Positions 51,685-63,194 of a stretch of 64,000 nt of DNA are shown one piece after another. The notes under the pieces were generated by a model, which saw only the letters and a program-made list of their open reading frames with translations, ran no database searches and had not been told where the DNA came from. A program made the translations under genes and the position numbers. Origin of the DNA: Climacteris rufus (Eukaryota > Chordata > Aves > Passeriformes > Climacteridae); NCBI GenBank assembly GCA_013398175.1, contig VZRZ01007867.1, forward strand, positions 553,385 through 617,384, in the 5' to 3' direction. Each line of letters opens with the position of its first letter. Within the stretch, counting starts at the first letter, position 1.

Positions 51685-51800
51685 GCTATTATCTGTCTTT
51701 TATAGATAGGCAACAACACACAGAGAGCCTGACTAACTTGTTCAGTGTCATAAAGGGATCACACAGCAGAGCTGAGAATTAAACTTTGTTCTCAGACCTC
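51685..51800 (-). mobile_element. MIR-like SINE remnant, minus orientation
   Basis: The plus strand reads in order like the reverse complement of a MIR core: TATTATCTGTCTTTTATAGA, ACACACAGAGAGCC, GACTAACTTG, a shortened GTCA...CACACAGCAGAGCTGAGA, then ATTAAACTTTG. This follows the familiar MIR order of 'cattttacagatgagg', 'cagagaggtta', 'acttgcccaagg', 'cacacagc' and 'agctgggatt'. MIR amplified early in amniote history; in birds only rare decayed copies remain, some kept as regulatory sequence. The match is from memory of the family pattern and is diverged. Confidence 0.7.
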
Positions 51801-52299
51801 TCAAATAAATGCCATTTTTCATGAGTTCTTTAAACAAAAAGCATTTAACAGGAAAAAAAAAGAGAGAAGGCAAGGGAAGACGAGCATTTTATCACTAGAG
51901 ATAAAGGATTGGAAGTGTGAGGAGAAACAAAACTTGATGCAGTTTAGGAAAGCGCTATAAGGGACTTTTAATATATAAATTAATCTGAGCATTAAAACCA
52001 AGCCAACAAACAAAACCTAAGAGGGAGGACGATTTCTAATTAATTTTTAAATGGAAAAACAGGTTACATTTTTTATGTGAAACAGAAAATCAAACATTAT
52101 TCATTCCCAGCTAATGTTAAAAATTATATCAGAATGCATCATCGGGACTTCATAGGATTTAAAGGGAAATTCTTCTGATTCAAACTTATTATCCATTCTA
52201 CAATGATCCAAATGACCAGAAAATTCCACCCTACCTGCATTTATTATGCTATTTCTGTAATGATAAAAGCCAATCAGTTAGGAGGTACCCTATGAGAAT
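51801..52299. other. Gene-free AT-rich stretch
   Basis: Nothing recognisable beyond a short A-rich run near 51850. Confidence 0.6.
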
Positions 52300-52500
52300 G
52301 CAAGGTTGAAGAGGGTGTTTTTCAACCTGAAATAATCAATAATTTCGTTTTGATCAATTCTAATTTCTATGCAAATCAATGTGGTAACCCTGGCCCATCT
52401 GTTAAGTGAAGCCCACACTGAATGAACTTGATCACACAAGCAGTCTAAATTAAATTCTGGCCTGTAACTCGATACTCAAGCAAAAAATTACCTGTGATGG
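52300..52500. promoter_or_regulatory. Candidate conserved element with perfect octamer
   Basis: A perfect POU octamer ATGCAAAT (52369-52376) is preceded by AATCAATAATTTCG and TGATCAATTCTAATT and followed by an AACTTGATCACACAAG stretch. No frame and no simple repeat. The texture resembles conserved developmental enhancers. No alignment available. Confidence 0.3.
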
Positions 52501-54584
52501 TCAAAAGTTGGACTCAGAGACACCAGGAGTGTGGCCCTTTGACAGCTTTAGGAAGACTGATATCTCAAGTGCTCCCCCAATATCCCAGGAGCAGCTAAAC
52601 AGCACAGGGAGTGATGTGCTTTGGATACCTTGAGCATTTTTTGAAAGATATTCTCTGCAATATGGCAATTTCCATAAGAATTCTGTTGCACAGTATGTAT
52701 TTATTTATGCACACCACATATTCATGCCTGTCAGGAGATGTCTGCATGCAGATTTACTTCAGTGGATATACTATAGTGTCCCTCCAAATGGTGCCTCTTT
52801 TACTGGTGTTGAAACACAAACAGCAAAGCTTCTCATGCTTTAAAATCATCCCCATTAGCACGACCTTCTTAAGCAGTTAATTCCTGCTCTAGGATATATT
52901 TGTAGCATGGCTGGTATATGGCTTAAGGAAAAAAAAAAATCCTATAGAAATCTGTGATCTGGCCTGTCTCCAATTTTCCCTTCCAGCAAATATTTTCTGT
53001 TTTCTTCCTCATTATTCCTCAGTGAGATTCTCTGCTGAAACATAATTCACATTGAATGGTTTATGTTCGTCGTCCTCTTGGAAGACTACAATTAAAATCT
53101 TTCACTGCTCCTAAATGTTGCCACTGTTTTGTGTTCTCCAAACAAGCTTTGTAAATGAACAGTGAGGAAAGAGGCACACATATACAGAAGAGAAAAGAAC
53201 ACAGAGAAAAATCCTATGCATTTTCCTCCTTAAATCACAATAAAGATCATAAACCCCCCACAAAAACAAGGGAATAATCCTCAATAGCTTGGAGCTTACA
53301 CTGACAAACTGCATGAAATCTTCCTTCTGGTGTTTCCTTCCTCTCTTTTAATTTAGTTGTAAACTAGCTTGGAATAAATTCTAGAGTCTCCAAATATGGA
53401 TTAAATGAGTCTGACACACGGAAAAAAAGATGCTTAGAAATAATCTGCATGTAAGTTTGCATTGTTCAAAGAAGAATTTTTCCAAGCAATGCTCTCACTA
53501 CATGTCCCCATGAGAGAGACTCCGTTCATCATCTAAAAGGTTGTAATTAATTGGGAAAAAAATAACTGAAGGCGATTACTGGGAAACACATGGGAGGTGA
53601 GATAGACTATTACATTTATTTCCAAGAGGAGATGTGGAGAGTATTACATTTCCTTGTCCAAATAACCTTAGTTAATATACATTGATCAGCTACTGCTTCA
53701 GTTGTATGCATGGCTTATCAGTTTATCAACATCTCAAGGTTTTGTGCCAATTGTTCTGACATGTTCTCAATAAATATAATAATAGCAAAAGGACAAAAAA
53801 AAATAAACGGGAAGATCCATCTTTCAGTGACTACTACCACCTCAGTAGATCAATACATGTCATAACATTCTTATCACTTGGAAAACAGAAATCCTTTTAT
53901 GGCAATAAATCTTTAGTATTTTAGTTATTAATTTAGATCAGTCATGACAGACCCAAGAAATTTCAGACTGGCACAGGAAAAACCCAAAATTTATCCAAAA
54001 TAATTGTGAAAAACCTGTGATCTCAAGTGAAAATGTTCACCTGTTACATGGGTTTGAGATTTTTGCCCAGCTTTCCAATGCCTATTTAAAGGGGCAGATT
54101 CTGTTTTTACCTTGTGATGGAATTCTGTAAAATAAGTAAAATAAAACTAATGTGCTGTTTTATATTGCTGTCAGTGAGAGAATAGTCAAACCCTGCTTTC
54201 TGGAATGGGAACATGACAATTGTCATACCAAACAGTACAAGACTGCCAAATACAGGCTAGATTATTGCTGCTGCAAGCAATGAGCAATGGCAGGTGTTAC
54301 AACACAAAGTTTTGGAGTTTTTGTATTTTTCTCCATATTTGCAAATCCCAAATTCTCCTTTGCCAAAGGCAAAGAAAACGGATTGGTTTGAGTGGGTGGG
54401 CTAATATTGCTTGAATTTTCAATTGATCTAGTAGAACTGGATATTCTTATTATTCTTATTCTAATTATGTCTATAGCTATCTATAGTAAGTGACAATATC
54501 CAGATCATCTTGACTTTTAATATTTTAATTCATTCAGTACTTTTATAGAGTGATAAGTTAAATTTTTCCTTTAAAGATAAATTT
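52501..54584. other. Gene-free AT-rich stretch
   Basis: No gene or transposon recognised. A-runs near 52929 and 53797, and a repeated TTATTCTTATT word near 54446-54462 just before the CR1 tail. Confidence 0.6.
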
Positions 54585-54675
54585 AGCTGTTGGACTTCAT
54601 GATCATAAAGGTCTTTGCCAACCTAAACAACCTAAATCTTTCCAACCTAAATCTGTGATTCTATGACTCTATGAG
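54585..54675 (+). mobile_element. CR1 LINE 3' tail, plus orientation
   Basis: Contains the diagnostic CR1 3' end: CTGTTGGACTTCATGATCAT, AAAGGTCTTTGCCAACCTAAA, then GATTCTATGACTCTATGAG, the decayed ATTCTATG-type terminal octamers. Only about 90 bases remain, a strong 5' truncation typical of CR1. Between the core and the tail, CAACCTAAA-type words are repeated three times, an internal small duplication. It is opposite in orientation to the copy at 35.6 kb. Confidence 0.9.
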
Positions 54676-55440
54676 ATTAATTCATTTTCCTGATTAAACG
54701 TTGATAGATACTGTCTGATTGTGCTAAACTGTGATTCAGGAATTTCTGTCATTATTTGTCAATTCGCACAGAAGATCATCCAGGTTTTAAAAGTTACATA
54801 TGTGCAATTCACTTTGAGCCAAGGAACTGCTGCTTTGACTGGGAAGGCTGGAAGAAAGTTTGGATATAAAAATTATATATAGATTGTGTATGGTCATGAA
54901 AAAGAGATGGCATCAAATACAGTCAACTTTTCCCTTCACCCAAGGCTTGGAATTTATATAGGGCATATTTCAGGGAGAGGTTGTGGTTGTATTTTATATC
55001 TGGCTGCACCACCACAGCAGCAATACTAATCTCTGGCACAGGGGAAAACTGTCATGTCAGACAAACTCCAGCTGTCCACTCCGCCTGTCACTTCCTTCAA
55101 CTTCAAGTTTGCAGCAGGGGATGGAGGGGTCTGTGAGCACGTTAGCAGAGGGACCCGAGGGACAGGAGCAGGACAGGAGTTACTGAGCAGGCAGGAGGGG
55201 TGGGGAGAAAGGCACAGGCACATTAGAAGTGAGAAAAGCGTTAAGAGAGGGTAGGATGGGCAGAAAATAAAAGCCTGGACAGGGAATGGAAAGCAAACAA
55301 GATGATAAAGAGAAAGCCCTCTGGATGTCCCTCAGGGATATTTGCTTTTTGGAGAGAAGAGGGAGCGGATGCACGCTTATTTTGAAAAGTTCTCGGTGTG
55401 CAGGTTCTTTTAAGGTAAAGCTGGATGGCCCTTGGCTGGC
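54676..55440. other. Gene-free stretch, GC-richer after 55060
   Basis: No recognised gene. Bases 55080-55260 are G-rich on the plus strand (several GGGG and AGGAGGGG-type words). A minus frame of 108 codons (55180-55506) overlaps and has no recognisable domain. Confidence 0.55.
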
Positions 55441-55475
55441 TGCCATGTCACTGGAATGATTCCTGCCCCAGAGGA

Positions 55476-55516
55476 ATGACATCAGGGCACGCATGAGGGA
55501 CTCCACCTGATGTCAT
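55476..55516. promoter_or_regulatory. Perfect 11-bp inverted repeat of CRE-like sites
   Basis: ATGACATCAGG (55476-55486) and CCTGATGTCAT (55506-55516) are exact reverse complements around a 19-base spacer. Each arm contains TGACATCA or TGATGTCA, one base from the CRE consensus TGACGTCA bound by ATF/CREB/AP-1 proteins. It could be a paired bZIP site or a stem with a 19-base loop. The flanking DNA is GC-richer than average, but there is no gene at hand. Confidence 0.45.
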
Positions 55517-58500
55517 CGGCTGGGCCTCTCAGGAACCACAAAGATAAAACTGGTGGAAGGCTGTTCAGAGAGAAGAGCAAGAGTCATTTACCCCTTGAAT
55601 GTGAGACATCCTTTGACCCCTAAGCACCCACAGCTCAAAGTGAACAAAACCTTAAAAAGCCCCACGTAGGTGTACTGGGTTCATTGACATACAGAATAAC
55701 ACTAACAGGAATTTTAGGTTCAGGTTCAGTCCAAGCTTATGAAGAATCTGTTTTCTGGATATTTCTCCAGTTGGTGGATACAACCATGAACTACTGACAG
55801 AAAGAAAAAGGTCTGAACCTAAAGATGAAAATGTGGTTAAATAATAAACACTCTGCACGCCTTCATCCTGACCTTGCTCCTGCTTGCAATGCAAAGACCA
55901 CTGGGAGGGAATCAAGAGCAACTAATTGATGTTGAAGCATGTAATGGATTGAACGTGGCAAGGTGAGTGTGTAAAACCCAATGCTACCTGACAGCCAGGT
56001 GTCTCCCACTGGACAGCACCTGGCCTCAGTGCTCCTCTGAGTGGATCACCCCGCTCCAGGAGGCCTGGAACACTTCCTGACAGCGCAGCCAGAAGGAGTA
56101 ACAGAGACCAGGCAATGTCCCCTTCCAGCCTGTGAGGAACGACTTGTACCATTTTCACATTCTGTAGATGAATTTTTGTATTTGGGAAAACTGCGAGAGA
56201 TTTTTGAGATGGGTGTTTCTACCCTTCAGTATAGGGGTAAACATCAGTCCCCCCCTCAAAGACATTACTTCCTTAATAAAAGAAGTCCTTAGAAAATGTA
56301 TGTTCACTCATTACTAAGTCTAAAATACTTCTGAAAAGTATTTTCCCTATGTTCACATAGAGGTGGCTATAACATCCATCCACAATCGAGGGCATCTTCA
56401 TCCAAAGATAATGGAACAAGTAGCCCAAAGGCTGTTATTCCCCTGCACTTCTTATCAGTGGTCCTGCAGCTGGTCTTGAGAAAAAAAAAGGAATAAAAAA
56501 ATTTACTTCGCTCTGAGAATTATTCCACTGAACATTCTTTGCAGCTTTATACTTAGTCTAGTACTTTCTATTTCTCTTAGTTTGATAAAACTTTAGTCTA
56601 TAATTAAGCGCCCCACAGCGTCACCCCAGTTTTCAGAGGTCTGGAATATATTGTCATATGTCTTTTTGGGAAATTTTAAATTGCCTTCCAGTCTTTTGTC
56701 AGAAGTTGTATGTCCTATACCTCTGAAAAGAGTTTCTTTTCAGTATAAAAAATAGTTTCTTAGAAAATAATAGTATCTATAATGCCATTTAATTTTCTTT
56801 CAAGAATGGGTCCTCCCCTTCAGTTTAGCTTTTGTTTAGCTTCTTTAAAGATTTTCAGATTTGCAGATGTACAGTTTTGAAAGCCTGGTTCATTATTTTC
56901 TTTCTCTCAATCATTTCATCAACTGATCATACAATGATATATGAAGAAACTCAGATTCCAAGGAACAAATGAAAACAATCTATAAAACCTATGAAACTGA
57001 TAATCAAGAGCCAAATAAATCTTAAACCTCCTTTTAGGCTCAAAAGAAAGCAGTGTGTTGTGCTTTTATATTTCAGTATTTCTGTTCTCTTTGCCAAAAG
57101 ACAGGAGATTAATCTTAAAGGAGGAAATGACCAACCCCATGGGCTGTTCTGGGAGGTGGCACAATAGGCTCAATAATACTGGAAAAAAAGGCACAAACAC
57201 AATGCAGGGCTCAACCTGCCTCGTTCAAAATAGCTACTGCAGACTACAGGAATGTGTTACAATCACACATTTTTGCTAAAATAATGACAAGCAACTCTCT
57301 CAATATTTTGGTCGTTCCTCAGAATTTGTGTCCACAGTTAATTTTCAGCAATTCCACAAAGTCCCAAACTGACTGAATCCTTTCAATTGTATTTTAATTA
57401 AAACATCAGGATCACACACAGAATATTTTAGCTAATTTAGGACATGTTCAGAGTGCTTTTACTGAATTTCATTAAAAGTCACTGCAGGTGTATTAAAACC
57501 TTGCTATTTTATTTTTGTCTACTTTTTTTTTTCTGTGAGTGATGTTTCAAGGGCATATAAGAATAATACCAAATCAAGAAAGACTATTCAGCAAAATGAA
57601 GCTTTTCCAGTGCTGAGTAATTAAAGCTCTGCAGGTTTCCATGGCTCTGTACAGAGCTTAATCCTCACAGAAATTTAAAAGTAAAGAAAATAAAAATCAG
57701 TTTACTACCATTACAGAAAGTCTTCATTAGCTTAGTATTCTTGACCTATTGCCATTAGAAATCTGCATATGCAATGGAGCAGGACGGTTTTGTGGTCAGA
57801 ATGTGGCTCCAGCATTCAGGAGATAATGATCCATACAGTTGTCAAAATAAGAATGATAATACCTTGCTAAGGTCCTGGAGTTAGAGAATGCCAAAAGGTC
57901 TGAAACCACTTGAAAAGAAAAAAAAAAAATCATCATGGCTTTAATATATTTATATTATATATAAAATTATCTACATATTTACTGAAAGGAGTTTGCACCT
58001 TGAGGAACTGAGATCTGTAGAAATAAAGAGATGCTGAAGGATACAAAGACTTAATCATTATCCCAGGAACCTGGATGTGATGAGGTGACTGCATTTATTA
58101 TGAAGCATCTTTTACGTCTTCCCATAGCTTTCTCTAGCTTTGGTTTTGGCAATTCCATGAAATGAAACCATAGGCTGAACAAAAGTCATTGGATAAAGTT
58201 AATATAGTTTAGTGTGCTGCAATATATGAAAACCCCCACAAATTTTCTTCCACGGTTTTTCATTTCTCCAAGTCTAAATTAAACTTCCAACATCATACGC
58301 TGCATAGAGCCTGGAGCTTCCACTAATATATCTCTTTCCACGTGAAGAAGCAATTGTTTCTCAAGGAAAGATTGTGAAGCCAACAGAAAGAGAGTGGGGA
58401 TGAATTTGGTAAGGTTGGCCAAAGTGGAACTTGGCCCTTTTTGCATGAGATATCCTGCTTTGCATTCTTGTGTCATATAAAGTGTTCATAATCCACAAGC

Positions 58501-60780
58501 TGCCAAAAATACACAACTGCAAAAACAACAACAAAAACAAAAACAAAAACAACCTCTTGCTTGTCACACATACAGTAGGTCTTAGCAAACCCCAAATCAA
58601 ATGATGAACAAAATTTAATACAAATCTGCCTTTGGGGGTTTTGTCCCTTGCTGTTGTTTCCACCACAGCAGTCAAAGCCCCCAGTCCCAGCAATGCTCAC
58701 AAACAAGAGACAGTGCAAATAAACCCCCATAACATTTGCCACATTTGTGCAAATCACCAAAATCCTGTTGTTTCAGTGGTGAACACTGGCAGTGGAAAAG
58801 GCTGGGGAAACAAAACCTTAAAAGAAGTTTTGCTTTAGTTCAGTCCAAGAGTGAAGAAGAGAAAGAGCCCAGACAATAAAGGAATCCATGGATTAGTCAC
58901 ACGCTTTGTTCATGTGATGCCTCTGCTCAGTTAAACTTGCCCTTCCTGACCTGCCTTCAAGATGTGTTATCATATTTTCTCTGAGTATTATTTTGGAAAA
59001 AAAAAAACAAGACAAGCAATTCTTTTTTATTGATTTCTTCTGCCAGGTTTCTTGATGCAGAAATACATTTTATGATCAAACTTCAGTCTTTACTTTTATG
59101 ATAGTAAACAATATACAGTGCATTTTTTGCTACTTTTTTAAGGACCAGTTTGTGCACATGTGGTGAAGGAGGTAGAAGAAATGGATTGTTTCAAATAATT
59201 CAAAGTTCAATTCCCTATATATTTCCTGTTCAGTTCCTTCAACCTACTTAACAATAACCATCACTAGAGGTTAACACTCCAGTATTGCCCAGAAGGCAAA
59301 AAAAAAAAAAAAAGTGGAAATCTACTCCTTCAAAACTTTCCTCCCTAATTGCCAATTAAATATTAATTAAGTCTTACTTAATACATATATCTGCAATGCA
59401 GCTGAGTACCACCAGAGCATGACTCAAGCTCTCTGATGACTGGATAATGAAGTCACCACTATGTCAGCCTGCATGCACAGGCATGCAAAAAGTTTACAGC
59501 TACTGAAATTAATTCTTAGTGTGGTTTTAACATCTTGAAAAATTGCAAATAACCTTCCCATCCTGCCCTTTAGGATGTCTGCAGACATTCCTGTGTCTCT
59601 CATACTAAACAAGGCCTATGTCTCTCTGTGAGGGCTTTCAGGAGAAGGTCATAGCGTTTCTCACCCATCCTTGAAAGAAAAGGACTGGCTGAACCCCAAA
59701 AAGGTGTAGCAGGTACATACACTGTCCCCTTTAACTGGAGACAGGCTTGATGTGTCCCAGAAGAATATTCAAAAGACTTATTTAAAGAAACAAAAAGAGA
59801 AATCTGCCCTTCCTTTAAGCGCTGATCATATGTACACTAAAGGAGTTGAAATGAGTTAATAGCCACTGAACATATTTATGAAATAAAGCTAAAAGCAAGG
59901 GGTTATTCTGAAAGCCCATTTTTTATTTTGTTAGAGAATAGGCAAGGATGGAAGAAAGGATCATGTGCAGCACCTGACTGCTATAGAATGTGGAATCACA
60001 GCACCCATCTATAATTTACAAGTTACTGCAACAGTTCGTATACAGCTACTTCACACAGTTTTCACCCCAGTAGCCAGACTAACACTGACAGAAGGCTTTC
60101 TGTCCTTCACAAAGTGATGATGGTCATTAGCTACTTTCCTGGAAATTTTTAAAAGAAATACAAAGATACAGAAATGTGCAACCCTACAGATTTTTCTAAG
60201 CAGTGCTGACTGACAGAATGACTTCAAGAACACCAAATTCTTGTTTAGCTGTGTGTGGTGGTGGTGGGGAAAGCAAAGAACGTGTTCAGATTGAAAAAGG
60301 GAGAAATTATGAAGTAAGATGTAAACCCCGATGTTTTTCTACACACAAACCCAACAGAAATACATTAAATCATCATTTTATCTAAGCTGATTTGATTTCT
60401 AAGGAGAATTCTGCAGGTAATTTTAGGGGAAACATGAACTAAATAACTGTTTATTCAAATGGTGGCTTCTTTACTTGATAGCAACCAACAGATCCCGCAC
60501 TGCTCAGTCACCCAGTGCTAGTTGCACACCTTGGTATTAGAAGACACAAACAGTGAGGAGTGTGTTTAATGCCTCTCCTTGTAAATGGAAAACCATGGAT
60601 TTTCTATAACAAATATCTTGGGAAAAGAAGCTTCATGTTGTCAAATATTGAGTAACTTAATCAATATGCAGCACTAAAGAAAGCTGAAGCACTCTAAAAT
60701 ACCATTACCTCAGCAGGTATGAGAAGCAAGAGTTCAACCTTACAGGTTTTTCAGGGGGAAATGCAGCAAGTTACATTTTT
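55517..60780. other. Gene-free AT-rich stretch with simple repeats
   Basis: No recognised gene. A 12-A run and an alternating TA stretch lie near 57916-57968, a CAAAAA-type repeat at 58520-58552, and a 16-A run at 59298-59313. A word GCATATGCAATG near 57765 is POU-like. Frames are at most 110 codons without domains. Confidence 0.6.
58520..58552. repeat. (CAAAAA)n / (CAA)n simple repeat
   Basis: Mixed CAA and CAAAAA units in tandem. Ordinary A-rich microsatellite; no transposon body lies beside it. Confidence 0.9.
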
Positions 60781-61041
60781 CTTTTCAGGAAAAAGCCTGT
60801 CACAATGATAACTGGACTCAGCAGAAGCTCTCATGTGCATAACAGAGAATATAATGAAGAACACATACTTGAATATCTAAAATCTGTCTTGGAAAGTCCT
60901 CCCTTTCATAGCTTAAAGAATTTCTGTATAGAAAAGAATGTGCCTCAACATTTTCATGGTGTAGGAATGTTTAGAAAAATTGTAAATATACTGCAAATAC
61001 TGCGAACAAATACATTTGTTTATGATATTTTTCTAGCTTGA
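60781..61041 (+). other. Open frame behind a splice-acceptor-like sequence
   Basis: A good polypyrimidine stretch ending TTCTTTTCAG (60780-60789) is followed by a frame that stays open for over 80 codons to a stop at 61039-61041; the first methionine is at 60805. The translation is charged and fairly protein-like in the middle (for example NREYNEEHILEYLKSVLES). I do not recognise a family, and no matching upstream exon or donor was found. A terminal exon of an unknown transcript or chance are both possible, chance being more likely. Confidence 0.18.
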
Positions 61042-61266
61042 GATTTGCATTTAATGTCACTTAATGCAGAGGGAAATGGAGATGTCAGTTTTCATAGTTC
61101 TCTAGTTTTAAATACGCATAGAATAACACAAACATTATGTTTTCTCCAGTTTCTCCACCATAAATGCAGTATATTCCCATTTTTGAGGCCAAAACCCAAG
61201 TATTTCCATGACAGGTACTTTGCTGAATCTTCTGTTCAATTCTGCTTTTAGAATGTTTTTATTTTG

Positions 61267-61278
61267 AAAAAAAAAAAA

Positions 61279-61310
<32 letters not shown>
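61267..61310. repeat. A-run, (AT)n and (AC)10 compound microsatellite
   Basis: Thirteen A bases (61267-61279), then alternating AT to 61290, then ten exact AC units (61291-61310). Compound dinucleotide repeats of this kind are usually polymorphic. No gene is affected. Confidence 0.97.
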
Positions 61311-61360
61311 TTTCTAGATCAAGGATCTTTTTCTCAGTACATGAGCTCTTGCCAAGAAGC

Positions 61361-61380
61361 AGCAATCAAGCAATCAAGCA
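61361..61380. repeat. Short (CAATCAAG)n tandem repeat
   Basis: The unit CAATCAAG is repeated just over twice. Minor slippage repeat. Confidence 0.8.
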
Positions 61381-61584
61381 AATCCTAAGACAAAATCTGT
61401 TCCTACTGCCAAAACTCCCAGCTCCAGGACACACTAAGCAGTAAAGGGGGGGTGGGCAGAGAAGCCTGAGCTCATTTACATCTTCCCAGTTGTCAGAGAG
61501 ATAAATTCACTGGAGCACAGGAACTCTAAGGAAAAACATACCCAATTGTCATGAGATTTCCAATAAAAGTCAAAGTCCACAACA

Positions 61585-62100
61585 GTGTTTTACTTGGCAG
61601 GACTGAGCTCTGCTATTCCAGCAGTGCATTTGCAAGTTATGAGCAAGCATCTTCCCTGCCCTTGTAGCAGGATTCTGTTATTAAATGGCAACACAGCTTG
61701 GCTTAGGTGTGGATTTTTAGGCTTCTCCAAGCATCTGCATAGCAAGGAGACTTCAAAGTCTGCTTTGCTTCCTGCTGATCCCCAGGGTCAAGCAGCAGCG
61801 TGTACCTTGGGCCAGAGCTCAGGGGTTGCTGTTACTGCTGTGGACAAGCAGGCAAGGAGCAGCACACACCAGGTCACGGAACTTTTCCCATGTCTAATTC
61901 TGCCTTTAGACAGAATTAACAGAATCCTGGAGAAGGAGGGAATTATCCAGCAGCAGCAGTGGCTCCACAGACAAGGGGAAGGGATGGGGCTGTCTCTGAC
62001 CTGCACAATGAGCTGCTTCCCAAACTGCCCCTGCACCACTTGGGATGTGCAACACCTCTGCCAGCCATGGGGCACTTCTAAAATCAGAGCATCCCTCTAA
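61585..62100 (+). other. Unrecognised 171-codon open frame, probably chance
   Basis: This frame lies in a GC-richer patch that also leaves minus-strand frames open (61788-62075, 61906-62211). The translation contains a short glutamine run from CAGCAGCAGCAG and no domain I know. The initial hydrophobic stretch is weak. No splice or promoter evidence. Confidence 0.13.
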
Positions 62101-62859
62101 ACCAACATCTTTGTCCTCCACAGGGCCATAAAACCCAGCCAGACTCAGTACATGGTGCTGCAGCTCAAGGTAACCTGGAAGCTGCTTTTTTCCAGGTGCC
62201 TCAGGTGCCACCTTGGTGCCTGGAGAAGTCTCTGGTTTTTGTCACCTGCTGCTTGTGGGGGATTTTCAAAAGCAATTGTAAGTTAAGCCTGGAGGCCACT
62301 TGACCTGCCCTCCAACCAAATCATTTGCTGGTGAAAATTAAGATCCAAATCACTGGAGACTGCCAAATGGAAGGTACAGCTCCTCACACATCATTTTTTA
62401 AAGGCAGAAAACAAGCCAAATGCAAACTGAGGTTAATGCAATATATACAAGAAGGAGAAATAAGATTAAATGTGATGTATGTGCCAAGAGGCCTTCTGCA
62501 GGCAAGGGAAAAAAGAGAATAAGGTTAACATCTTTGATTTTTCTCCTCCCCCTCTCTAAGAGCTGAGAGTAGTCCTCATAGCAGGAAGGTCAATTCTAAT
62601 CTTATTTCCTTATTTCTCACAGTTATTTCATTACCTTCATTCCCATTTTTCAAACTTCACAGCAAAAATATCTTTTCCAGAAATTTCTGCAATCCAGGAT
62701 CAGTTAGCTATCATAGCAGATAATTTTAAATAATTAACAAGCATGAGATGTACAAAGAAACCTCTTTAAACAATAGCCACCTGCAACAAATATTGTAAGA
62801 AAATGCACCCTTTTCTTCTTCTGAATGATTGCTGCCTCTCATGAAAACATTAACATTTT
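62101..62859. other. Gene-free stretch
   Basis: Nothing recognisable apart from short overlapping frames. Confidence 0.6.
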
Positions 62860-63060
62860 GCACACAAAAAAAATGATGCAATTAGCGAGAACTTTCGCTA
62901 TTTCTGTTCTCATTATTGCTGATTACCAAAAATTATCAGGCAAATAATGGCTGCTTTCTCTTCTTATGATCAATTTGTTCACCCTCCATCTGATTTCTCT
63001 GGCAATGAACTCAAATGCAGCCTCTTGTGTCTGTGGCACTTTTCAAGAGGGAGAAAATGG
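62860..63060. promoter_or_regulatory. Candidate conserved non-coding element
   Basis: Contains a perfect six-base inverted repeat TAGCGA (62883-62888) / TCGCTA (62895-62900) with its CpGs kept, followed by TTATTGCTGATTACC and AATTATCAGGCAAATAATGG, homeodomain-like words in repeat-free sequence. No frame. By eye one of the more enhancer-like stretches in the window. Conservation untested. Confidence 0.33.
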
Positions 63061-63155
63061 GGGTAGGGAGAGTGAGAGAAATTAAACAGCAATTATGTGT
63101 AAAGTGTCAGAAAGTATTTAAATAATCTGTGGCAACCCAGAATTTCACTTCAAGC

Positions 63156-63194
63156 CCTGTGATTTTTTTTACATTTTTTTTTAAAAATCACAGG
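63156..63194. repeat. Perfect 12-bp inverted repeat (hairpin-forming)
   Basis: CCTGTGATTTTT (63156-63167) and AAAAATCACAGG (63183-63194) are exact reverse complements around a 15-base T-rich loop. The arms are not flanked by an obvious target-site duplication. It may be a DNA hairpin, a remnant of a small inverted-repeat element, or chance aided by A/T runs, although the CCTGTGA part is not low complexity. Confidence 0.8.
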
